Assembly: GCA_019240175.1 (NCBI GenBank) | Contig: JAFAYS010000337.1 | Coordinates: forward strand, 1-6,924 | Reading direction: 5' to 3' | DNA: 6,924 nt | Source of the DNA: Chloroflexota bacterium | Lineage (GTDB): Bacteria; Chloroflexota; Chloroflexia; Chloroflexales; Kallotenuaceae | Part shown: positions 1 to 4,703 of the stretch, piece by piece | Numbering within the stretch: position 1 is the first letter of the stretch | Layout of the letters: each line of letters starts with the position of its first letter | The notes under the pieces: generated by a model | The model's database searches: none | What the model saw: the letters and a program-made list of their open reading frames with translations, nothing else | Told to the model about the DNA's origin: nothing | Program-made: the position numbers and the translations under genes

Positions 1-176
1 CGGCGTGGCGCTGCCCGATCGTCGCGTATGGCCCCGGCGATGCGGCGCTGGATCACACACCCGACGAGCATATTGTGCTGGAAGAATACCTGCGCGCGAT
101 TCGTGTGCTTGAGATGGCGCTGGGTGAAGAAGTGAACAAAGGAACAAAAGACATACAAAGTAGCCGCGCTTTCTAG
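1..176 (+). CDS. M20-family metallopeptidase, LysK/ArgE-like, 3' end only
   Basis: The reading frame enters from the left edge (codons in phase from base 3) and ends at TAG 174-176, giving the last 57 residues. The visible segment includes PIVAYGPGDAALDHTPDEHI followed by an EEYLRAIRVLE helix. This is the C-terminal signature of M20 amidohydrolases of the LysK / ArgE / DapE group; the His of LDHTPDE corresponds to the last conserved metal-ligand histidine of the family. Members remove an acyl or carrier group from an amino acid precursor in lysine or arginine synthesis; LysK acts on the LysW carrier protein. Which substrate applies here cannot be decided from the tail. After LGEE the protein carries about 14 residues (NKGTKDIQSSRAF) that do not resemble the family and are encoded by repeat-like DNA, so the natural end was probably altered by repeat growth or insertion. 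Confidence 0.75.
   Translation, partial: AWRCPIVAYGPGDAALDHTPDEHIVLEEYLRAIRVLEMALGEEVNKGTKDIQSSRAF
134..150 (+). repeat. Short GGAACAAA-type direct repeat inside the peptidase gene end
   Basis: GAACAAA at 134-140 is followed directly by GGAACAAAAG at 141-150. The same motif, in longer form, makes up both arms of the inverted repeat at 1244-1331. Here it lies in frame and encodes NKGTK of the peptidase tail. Confidence 0.6.
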
Positions 177-203
177 GTTCTAGGTTCTGGGTTCTAGGTT
201 CTC
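171..203 (+). repeat. Heptanucleotide tandem array, unit TTCTAGG
   Basis: About 4.7 units of seven bases: TTCTAGG, TTCTAGG, TTCTGGG, TTCTAGG, then TTCTC. The first unit supplies the TAG stop codon (174-176) of the upstream peptidase gene. A second array of the same family, in the same orientation, lies at 2884-2922. Heptamer arrays of this kind are known in intergenic DNA of some bacteria (for example the STRR sequences of cyanobacteria); a function is not established. The rest of the gap to the next gene (204-272) shows only a purine-rich ribosome-binding region. Confidence 0.85.
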
Positions 204-272
204 TGGTCGCTCCTACCACAAGGCTACTCAGCAGACGCGAAATGACCGAAGGAGAGACAGGACCGATGTGCT

Positions 273-1217
273 GTGGCAAGCTATGGATCGTCCGCTATGC
301 TACACAACGCCCTATGGAGCGTACAGAACCTGATGGATAGCTCCTCCAGCGACGATAGGACGATCCAACGTATGATTGATACATCGCTTAGCTCATCAAA
401 TCCCGCCAGCCCAGCAGACATAGCCCAGCTGTACAAGCAGATGCAATTTCAAGAAACGCTGCTTACAAACGTGCCGATGTCGATCACGGTGTACGATATC
501 GTCAGCCGCTCGGACATTCGTCTGATCTACACGAATCAGGGCGAAACCGCCACCGGCATGACCCGCGATCGGATCATCGGCAAGCGGCTTGAGGAATACG
601 TGGTGCCCGAGGAGGTTGCCCAGGCCTATAAGCGCTTCCATATGTGTATCGATAGTGGCAAGACGCTGCAGGTCGAAGATTCGTACACCTTCGTGAACGG
701 CGCATACCACATGGAATTGACGTATATTCCACTGCGGAATGAGCAGGGAACGATCGCGCAAGTCCTGCTGATCGTCCAGAATATGACCGAGCGCAAGCAG
801 CGCCTAGAAGACGAGGCGCGCCGGCAGTCAGAGCTGATCGAGCAGCAGGCAGCCACGCTGGCCGAGCTATCCACGCCACTCCTCGCGATCAGCGAAACGA
901 CCGTGGTGATGCCGCTGATTGGCGCAATCGATACGCGGCGCGTGCAGCACATTATGGACACGCTGCTGACAGGTGTTGCGGAGAAACGAGCCAACACCGT
1001 GATTCTGGATATTACCGGCGTCTCGGTCGTCGATACGCAGGTGGCCAACGCGCTGATCCAGTCGGCGCAGGCGGTTAAGCTGCTGGGTGCCGAGGCGGTA
1101 CTGACCGGCATTCGTCCCGAGGTCGCGCAGACTCTCGTTCAGCTTGGCGTTAGCCTGCAAGGCGTCGTTACGCGCGGCACGCTCCAGGACGGCATCGCCT
1201 ACGCGCTCAAGCGGTAA
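273..1217 (+). CDS. PAS-STAS regulator, RsbR-like stressosome protein
   Basis: A 314-residue soluble protein. Residues 1-55 form a low-complexity N-terminus (Ser-rich around 23-45), a PAS sensory domain spans about 58-175 (ITVYDI..., RIIGKRLEEYV, ends LLIVQNMTERKQ), a short coiled coil covers about 176-198, and a STAS domain about 199-312. The STAS part is very close to RsbR proteins: ELSTPLL, GAIDTRR, LDITGVSVVDTQVANALIQ, GIRPEVAQTLVQLGV. Thr221 (in AIDT) and Thr255 (in VVDT) are 34 residues apart, the same spacing as Thr171 and Thr205 of Bacillus RsbRA, the sites phosphorylated by the RsbT kinase. It is therefore likely a scaffold/sensor of a stressosome-type complex. The PAS lacks the LOV-type cysteine motif, so its ligand is unknown. 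No rsbS, rsbT or phosphatase gene is adjacent. The start is a GTG; AGGA at 259-262 and GGAGAG at 251-256 lie 10 and 16 bases upstream, and no other in-frame start follows the TGA at 243 until ATG 297, which lacks a ribosome site. Two stops in a row (TAA TAG) end it. Confidence 0.9.
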   Translation: MASYGSSAMLHNALWSVQNLMDSSSSDDRTIQRMIDTSLSSSNPASPADIAQLYKQMQFQETLLTNVPMSITVYDIVSRSDIRLIYTNQGETATGMTRDRIIGKRLEEYVVPEEVAQAYKRFHMCIDSGKTLQVEDSYTFVNGAYHMELTYIPLRNEQGTIAQVLLIVQNMTERKQRLEDEARRQSELIEQQAATLAELSTPLLAISETTVVMPLIGAIDTRRVQHIMDTLLTGVAEKRANTVILDITGVSVVDTQVANALIQSAQAVKLLGAEAVLTGIRPEVAQTLVQLGVSLQGVVTRGTLQDGIAYALKR

Positions 1218-1243
1218 TAGAATCCAGGCCCTCACCCCTACGA

Positions 1244-1331
1244 GGAAACAAAGGAACAAGGAAACAAAAGAACAAACGATCCAGATTCTTCCCGCGCCCT
1301 TGTTCCCTTGTTCTTTGGTTCCTTTGTTCTC
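1244..1331. repeat. Imperfect inverted repeat of GGAACAAA-type arrays between convergent genes
   Basis: The left arm (1244-1276) is an A/G-rich array with GGAAACAAAGGAACAAGG; the right arm (1299-1331) is its T/C-rich counterpart (CTTGTTCCCTTGTTC...). With one single-base gap I count 26 matching positions of about 32 between the left arm and the reverse complement of the right arm, around a 22-base loop. It fills the gap between the PAS-STAS gene (ends 1217, +) and the DUF423 gene (ends 1336, -), so it may stop transcription from both sides, although no classical U-tract terminator is present. Confidence 0.7.
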
Positions 1332-1335
1332 CGGA

Positions 1336-1704
1336 TTAGCCCCGCCAGGCCGTCAACGCCAGCAGCAGCCAGCCGCCCAAAAATGCCACGCCGCCCAATG
1401 GCGTGATCGCGCCCAGCCAGCGGATGCCGGACAGACTGAGCACGTAGAGGCTGCCCGAGAAGAGCAGCGTACCCACCACAAACAGCCAGCCGCTGGTCGT
1501 CAAAAGCCCGCTGGACCAGCGCGTCTGGGCCCAGGCTACCGCGATCAGCGCAAACGCGTGGTACATCTGGTAGCGCGCGCCGGTCTCGAAGATCGCCAGC
1601 ATATCGTCGGTCAAACGCTCCCGTAAGCTGTGTGCGCCAAACGCACCTGCCGCCACACCTAAAAACGCTGAGAGCGCGCCGATCACCAAAAATGTTCGAT
1701 CCAT
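1336..1704 (-). CDS. DUF423 family small membrane protein
   Basis: A 122-residue protein with four hydrophobic helices (about 4-24, 46-62, 70-90 and 97-118). It carries the family's landmarks in order: GAFGAHSL (20-27), FETGARYQMYHA (39-50), GSLYVLSLSG (84-93) and ITPLGGVAFLGGW (100-112). DUF423 (YgdD/YwdK group, related to eukaryotic TMEM256) is a widespread inner-membrane family of unknown biochemical role; the length is typical. The ATG is preceded by GAAAGG at 1710-1715 with a 5-base spacer, which supports this start. It follows the four-helix gene on the same strand with a 69-base gap that holds a consensus -10 box, so it may have its own promoter as well as read-through. Confidence 0.93.
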   Translation of the reverse strand: MDRTFLVIGALSAFLGVAAGAFGAHSLRERLTDDMLAIFETGARYQMYHAFALIAVAWAQTRWSSGLLTTSGWLFVVGTLLFSGSLYVLSLSGIRWLGAITPLGGVAFLGGWLLLALTAWRG

Positions 1705-1751
1705 ATCAACCTTTCGTTATGTCAAAAGCATAGTAAGCCGTAGCTGAGCAT

Positions 1752-1757
1752 ATTATA
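1752..1757 (-). promoter_or_regulatory. Possible -10 box (TATAAT) for the DUF423 gene
   Basis: A perfect TATAAT on the minus strand, 47 bases before the DUF423 ATG and just after the stop of the upstream gene. No good -35 hexamer is seen at 16-18 bases upstream, so the call rests on the -10 match and the position alone. Confidence 0.35.
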
Positions 1758-1773
1758 GCCGCCGACGCCGATC

Positions 1774-2244
1774 TTACGGCAGCCGCAGCCAGGGTCGTCC
1801 GTGGCTCAGAAACGGCCAGGGGATCGCAGCCAGAATCAGCAGCATCGTCAGGCCCAGCAGGAGCGTGCCGATCACAAAGCGCCGGCGGTCGTCGCTTATG
1901 CGTCGCGTGATCGTGTTCGCCATGTGCGAGACGCCGATCGCGATGAACATCTGGAGCGGATGTTCCAGTGCAAAGAAGCGCAGAATGCGGGTCTTCATGA
2001 TCGTCGTCCAGGCGGTGTTGCTCAGCGCGCCCTGCACCAGCGAGCCGGGCAGCAGATACAGCGCCGCGCCGAAAACGAACTGCAGGCTGATGATCAGCGC
2101 AAACCAACGCATCGCCAGCCGATCCGAGCGAACCCAGGCCCGGCGGCGAATCCAGCCATCGACAAGGCGATAGAACGCCCAAAAACCAAAACCCAGCACC
2201 AGCCAGCGCGTGAGATTATGCAGCACCAAAAATGTCGTGTACAT
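1774..2244 (-). CDS. Uncharacterised four-helix membrane protein
   Basis: I chose the ATG at 2242-2244 (156 residues) because AGGAAG at 2252-2257 lies 7 bases upstream. A longer frame to 2304 adds 20 residues of non-membrane, Arg-rich sequence and has no such site. Four hydrophobic segments are visible: about 5-27, 43-65, 90-110 and 122-143, ending with an aromatic/basic tail (IPWPFLSHGRPWLRLP). Histidines recur within or at the edge of helices: His9 (LHNLTRW), His95 (EHPLQMF) and His107 (SHMAN). The MYTxxLxLHNxxRW start and the FFALEHPLQM motif resemble small proteins from Bacteroidota and Chloroflexota that are sometimes labelled cytochrome b-like, but I see no proof of haem binding. Function is unknown. 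It lies between the dehydratase gene and the DUF423 gene on the same strand. Confidence 0.8.
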   Translation of the reverse strand: MYTTFLVLHNLTRWLVLGFGFWAFYRLVDGWIRRRAWVRSDRLAMRWFALIISLQFVFGAALYLLPGSLVQGALSNTAWTTIMKTRILRFFALEHPLQMFIAIGVSHMANTITRRISDDRRRFVIGTLLLGLTMLLILAAIPWPFLSHGRPWLRLP

Positions 2245-2251
2245 AGTTGAG

Positions 2252-2257
2252 CTTCCT
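2252..2257 (-). promoter_or_regulatory. Ribosome-binding site deciding the start of the four-helix protein
   Basis: AGGAAG on the minus strand, 7 bases from ATG 2242-2244. It argues against the longer frame starting at 2304. Confidence 0.7.
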
Positions 2258-2312
2258 GTGCTACGAACTCCGTCAGCGTAGCATGATCTCACGCGCACGA
2301 CCATCCGATCCG

Positions 2313-2379
2313 CGCCTGAGCACGGCTACTGCCTGCAAAGCTCAGCAGCACCAACTTTTGCGCGACGCGATCTCAGGCG
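2313..2379 (-). other. Nested intergenic dyad, possible mRNA structure
   Basis: The outer arms CGCCTGAG (2313-2320) and CTCAGGCG (2372-2379) are perfect 8-base complements. Inside them GCTACTG (2325-2331) pairs with CAGCAGC (2343-2349) through seven pairs on the minus-strand RNA (one G-U). It lies between the dehydratase stop (2397) and the four-helix gene start (2244), without a T-run, so it is not a clear terminator. It could shape the 3' end of one transcript or the leader of the next. Confidence 0.4.
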
Positions 2380-2396
2380 TATGTATGCAACCAGTC

Positions 2397-2768
2397 TCAG
2401 CGCATCTGGTCATGCGAACGCTCGGCAAACTCCGCCGCCAGCTGATCGGTTTTAGCGGCCATCACGAAGTCGTTGCGGTGCAGCCCGTTGATCGCGTGTG
2501 TCCACCACATCACGGTTACGCGGCCCCATTCCGTCACTAGCATGGGATGATGTTCTTCGGCCTCGGCCAGATCGCCGACACGCACCGTAAACGCCAGCGC
2601 GGTTTTGAAATCGGGGAAGCGAAAGATGCGCTCCAGCCGAGGAATCCCACCGACCTCGTAGAGCATCCAGTCGGGGATCTGCGGCTTGAGCTCGGCAACA
2701 TCACCCGACGTGACACGCGGCGCGCTTTTACGGCAGGCGACACAGCGCTCTTGAGCTAGCTCACTCAT
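2397..2768 (-). CDS. 4a-hydroxytetrahydrobiopterin dehydratase (PCD/DCoH family)
   Basis: A 123-residue cytosolic protein of the pterin-4a-carbinolamine dehydratase family (the phhB-type enzyme). The enzyme dehydrates 4a-hydroxytetrahydrobiopterin to the quinonoid dihydropterin, recycling the cofactor of aromatic amino acid hydroxylases. The family signature is complete: His73-His74-Pro75 in EEHHP, Trp81, His91 nine residues later, and Asp100 eight residues after that. The fold's F-x-F-x-x-F-x-x-A-L-x-F region is at 49-60. The N-terminus CVACRKSAP has a C-x2-C pair often seen in bacterial PCDs. The start ATG has AGGAG at 2775-2779 with a 6-base spacer. No phenylalanine hydroxylase gene is in the window, so its partner is unknown; many bacteria keep this enzyme without one. 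Confidence 0.95.
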   Translation of the reverse strand: MSELAQERCVACRKSAPRVTSGDVAELKPQIPDWMLYEVGGIPRLERIFRFPDFKTALAFTVRVGDLAEAEEHHPMLVTEWGRVTVMWWTHAINGLHRNDFVMAAKTDQLAAEFAERSHDQMR

Positions 2769-2792
2769 AGTTCACTCCTGCTTCAAAAGGTT

Positions 2793-2798
2793 ATTATA
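2793..2798 (-). promoter_or_regulatory. Possible -10 box (TATAAT) for the dehydratase gene
   Basis: A perfect TATAAT on the minus strand, 24 bases before the ATG, giving a predicted leader of about 18 bases that just contains the AGGAG site. The expected -35 position falls in the C-rich repeat at 2800-2871 and shows no TTGACA-like hexamer. Confidence 0.4.
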
Positions 2799-2799
2799 C

Positions 2800-2871
2800 G
2801 GCCCTCACCCCCTGCGTCCCCCTACCCCGAACCTCGGTCGGCTTTGACCTCGGTTGCCGCAGGCGAGGGGG
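2800..2871. repeat. C-rich / G-rich imperfect palindromic intergenic repeat
   Basis: Starts GGCCCTCACCCCCTGCG and ends CGCAGGCGAGGGGG; the ends can pair through CCTGCG/CGCAGG and CCCTC/GAGGG with small bulges. The inside holds two copies of ACCTCGGT (2831-2838 and 2847-2854). The first 12 bases, GGCCCTCACCCC, also occur at 1227-1238 right after the PAS-STAS gene. This looks like a dispersed non-coding repeat, with a truncated copy at 1227. Confidence 0.6.
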
Positions 2872-2883
2872 AATTTTCGGTAC

Positions 2884-2922
2884 TTCCTGGTTCTAGGTTC
2901 TGGGTTCTGGATTCTGGGTTCT
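2884..2922 (+). repeat. Second TTCTRGG heptanucleotide array
   Basis: About 5.5 seven-base units: TTCCTGG, TTCTAGG, TTCTGGG, TTCTGGA, TTCTGGG, TTCT. It is the same family and orientation as the array at 171-203. It lies between the palindromic repeat at 2800-2871 and the terminator at 2925-2961. Confidence 0.85.
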
Positions 2923-2924
2923 TG

Positions 2925-2961
2925 AAATAACAAACGACGCGAGAAGATCGCTCTTCCCGCG
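2925..2961 (-). terminator. Rho-independent terminator of the secreted-protein gene
   Basis: On the minus strand a 10-pair stem (2952-2961 with 2938-2947, one G-U pair) closes a 4-base loop and is followed by TCGTTTGTTATTT. It begins 28 bases past the stop codon of the gene at 2990-4318. On the plus strand one pair becomes A-C and no T-run follows, so it acts leftward. Confidence 0.85.
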
Positions 2962-2989
2962 CCGCAAGCTAACAATAAAGGCTACAAGT

Positions 2990-4318
2990 TTAGCCGGCAA
3001 ACGTCCGCAGCACCTCAGGAATGCCCAGCTCGATCTGCTCAGGCGTATCGGGCATACCCAGAATCGTCCAGCGGTTGGTATCGTCCAGGCGCGCGAAAAT
3101 CTCCACGGCGGTCGAGCCGTCGCGGCTCAGCACATCCACTTTGGCAAAGCCGCCGGCAATGCGATCGACGCGCACACCCGTATCTTTGATACCAAGCCGT
3201 GGCTCGACCGTCGAGCGGGCGTAGCTCAACGCGCTCGTTTCAAGCGAGCGCTCAAGCTCGTTGTTCAGCCGCAGCTGCGACGGAATCTTGAACTCGTTAT
3301 AAAAGTCGTCGCCGGGATTCTTGACCAGACCCGCCAGCGGTCGCCAGCGGCCCTCGATCTTGCGTAGATACAGCCAGGCCGGCGAGCGGTCCGCGCCGGT
3401 GGTCGGCACCATCAGCACGCGTGCAACATCCTGCTCGACCCGCTGGATCTGCGCTACAAAGGCTGGCGGTGTGCCCAGCTCGGCCTGAATCGCCGCGTTG
3501 ATCGCCTGGTCGTCAGCGCCGAGCGGAAACGCTGTGAGATAATCACTGCCGACGTTGGCGCGCTCGATGCGAAAATCTGCCGGATTCTGCGGATCATTGG
3601 TCAGAATCGTGCGCTCAAAAACTTGCAGCGTGATCGTGCGTGTGGCGCTGCCTTTGGTGACCTGCGCCTCGATCACCGGCGAGAGCGGCAGGCCGACGTC
3701 GTGCAGCCAGCCGCCGGGAAAAAGATCCTGGCGATTGATATACTCCCAGAAAGGCCGCGCAACGTAGTGACCATTGCCAAAATCCTGGGCCTCGTTGACC
3801 GGCACGAAGATGCCGCGCTCGCCTGCATCGATCGGGCCGCCCGCGCTGGGCATCGGCGGCGGCGCCCGGCGCTCGGGCGCAATCGCGGCCTGAAGATCGC
3901 GGTAGGCCACACTCGATCGATCGCCGCCGACTGGGAGCGTCGCACCACCCTCGATCAGCGTCGCAGCCAAGCGGCCATAGGCGAAGCGCCAGGCCGGATT
4001 GGTTTGCGCCTCGGGATGATACTCGATCCGCCCTTTCTCGAAGACTTGCGCATAGACCAGCTGCTCGCCCTGCGCTGTATTCGGCACTTGCAGCAGACCG
4101 GTACGCGGACCACCGAGCACACGCAAGCCCTGGCGCTGGTTATAATATTCGGCAAACGGCGCGGCGATCGGCAGCCGGGAGCCGCTCTGCTGCGCTACGA
4201 TCGATGACTGTGTGAAAGATGTAGTGGTTGTGAGAGCCGAAGTGGAGCTTGGAGCGGCTAGCCAGGAGCCTGGCAGCAATAGCGCGGCGATCAGCGCGTG
4301 CCGAAGCGAGTAATGCAT
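2990..4318 (-). CDS. Secreted multi-domain protein with Chloroflexota-type repeats
   Basis: 442 residues from ATG 4316-4318. The frame can be read from a TTG at 4333, but that codon overlaps the Shine-Dalgarno GAGGAGG (4325-4331), which sits 6 bases from the ATG. Residues 1-28 form a signal peptide (basic start, LIAALLLPGSWLAA core) with likely cleavage near residues 22-29. No lipobox cysteine is present. Two copies of a repeat common in exported Chloroflexota proteins follow: about 55-118 (AEYYNQRQGLRVLGGP, then QVFEKGRIEYHPEA, then AYGRLA) and about 190-261 (FWEYINRQ, then VGLPLSP, then LQVFERTIL, then ANVGSDYL). A Pro-rich linker lies at 150-162. The C-terminal part (about 270-442) holds two similar strand-rich segments (291-331 and 383-422), suggesting an internal duplication. 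The biochemical role is unknown; an envelope or extracellular binding role is inference. It has its own terminator and faces away from the slipin gene. Confidence 0.85.
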   Translation of the reverse strand: MHYSLRHALIAALLLPGSWLAAPSSTSALTTTTSFTQSSIVAQQSGSRLPIAAPFAEYYNQRQGLRVLGGPRTGLLQVPNTAQGEQLVYAQVFEKGRIEYHPEAQTNPAWRFAYGRLAATLIEGGATLPVGGDRSSVAYRDLQAAIAPERRAPPPMPSAGGPIDAGERGIFVPVNEAQDFGNGHYVARPFWEYINRQDLFPGGWLHDVGLPLSPVIEAQVTKGSATRTITLQVFERTILTNDPQNPADFRIERANVGSDYLTAFPLGADDQAINAAIQAELGTPPAFVAQIQRVEQDVARVLMVPTTGADRSPAWLYLRKIEGRWRPLAGLVKNPGDDFYNEFKIPSQLRLNNELERSLETSALSYARSTVEPRLGIKDTGVRVDRIAGGFAKVDVLSRDGSTAVEIFARLDDTNRWTILGMPDTPEQIELGIPEVLRTFAG

Positions 4319-4324
4319 TGTTTT

Positions 4325-4331
4325 CCTCCTC
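4325..4331 (-). promoter_or_regulatory. Strong ribosome-binding site deciding the secreted-protein start
   Basis: GAGGAGG on the minus strand, 6 bases before ATG 4316-4318. It rules out the upstream TTG in the same frame, which overlaps the site. Confidence 0.85.
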
Positions 4332-4335
4332 AAAT

Positions 4336-4353
4336 AGTTAATCGGATTTAACT
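4336..4353 (-). promoter_or_regulatory. Small AT-rich dyad upstream of the secreted-protein gene
   Basis: AGTTAA (4336-4341) and TTAACT (4348-4353) form a perfect 6-base inverted repeat around 6 bases, directly upstream of the Shine-Dalgarno. It may be an operator or chance; no clear -35/-10 pair was found around it. Confidence 0.25.
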
Positions 4354-4703
4354 CCTTCCTTAGCTAAACGCCTCGATCGCAGCGTCTGTTCCGAGTTTTG
4401 CAATTCCTTCAGTGGCTGATCAGTCGCCTATCAGTTCTGCGGATCAGCGTCGTGCGCGAAGCTCTCGCTGAAATGCACGGCGTATGGTACGCTACAGCGG
4501 GAGGCTTGAAGCGGCCACAACGAGATCTTCCACGTGGCTTTGCGTGTGGGCTCCCACTATGGCAGAACGAGCACCTGCTTGTTCGTGTTCGACTCACCTG
4601 GCTCAGGGAGCGCGCCGCCCGGCAACCGATCAACGGCCTTGCAGGTTCAAACCTCCGCCAACGATCGGGCGCTCTCCGAGCCGGCATATCACACGAGACA
4701 CAT
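4354..4703 (+). other. Long divergent intergenic region, no recognised gene
   Basis: Apart from the dyad at 4336-4353, this stretch before the slipin gene holds no gene that I recognise. The slipin frame stays open back to a TTG at 4398, but those 102 codons (many Arg, Leu and Ala, no membrane or domain pattern) do not resemble slipin N-termini. Other open frames here look equally random. A 7-base inverted repeat GCTGATC (4415-4421) / GATCAGC (4442-4448) contains the palindrome CTGATCAG. The 3' part contains the strong stem described separately at 4598-4684. No confident promoter was located. Confidence 0.6.
4598..4684 (+). ncRNA. Candidate structured 5' leader of the slipin gene
   Basis: Bases 4598-4613 pair with 4669-4684 in a 16-position helix with one A-C mismatch and two G-U pairs. 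Directly stacked inside it on the 3' side, CCGATC (4626-4631) pairs with GATCGG (4663-4668). A small AGGT/ACCT hairpin (4643-4646 with 4651-4654) sits at the tip. The structure ends 19 bases before the slipin ATG, where only a weak GAGA ribosome site is present. It could be a cis-regulatory element that controls slipin translation. It matches no riboswitch family that I can recognise in full. Confidence 0.4.

Noticed and set aside
1720..1725. TTGACA on the minus strand as -35 box of the DUF423 gene
   Set aside because: The matching -10 position would fall at the start codon itself, so it cannot drive this gene with a leader containing the GAAAGG site.
1706..2182. Open frame of 158 codons on the minus strand overlapping the four-helix gene
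   Set aside because: Shadow frame with no membrane or domain pattern; the overlapping frame has a ribosome site and a clear four-helix layout.
3623..4207. Open frame of 194 codons on the plus strand within the secreted-protein gene
   Set aside because: Shadow of a high-GC gene; its composition is Arg/Ala-rich without recognisable motifs, while the opposite strand has a signal peptide, known repeats, a Shine-Dalgarno and a terminator.
4580..4660. tRNA or tRNA-like gene
   Set aside because: GGTTCAAACC and TGGCTCAGG recall T- and D-arm sequences, but the T-stem does not pair properly and no acceptor or anticodon stem can be built.
4600..4682. SAM or SAH riboswitch
   Set aside because: CCCGGCAACC at 4618-4627 matches part of the SAM-I core and the flanks loosely recall SAH elements, but the other conserved segments and helices of those classes are missing, and a slipin is not a usual target.
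4398..4703. 102-residue N-terminal extension of the slipin
   Set aside because: It starts at a TTG without a ribosome site, has no domain or membrane pattern, and the normal slipin N-terminal helix begins exactly at ATG 4704.
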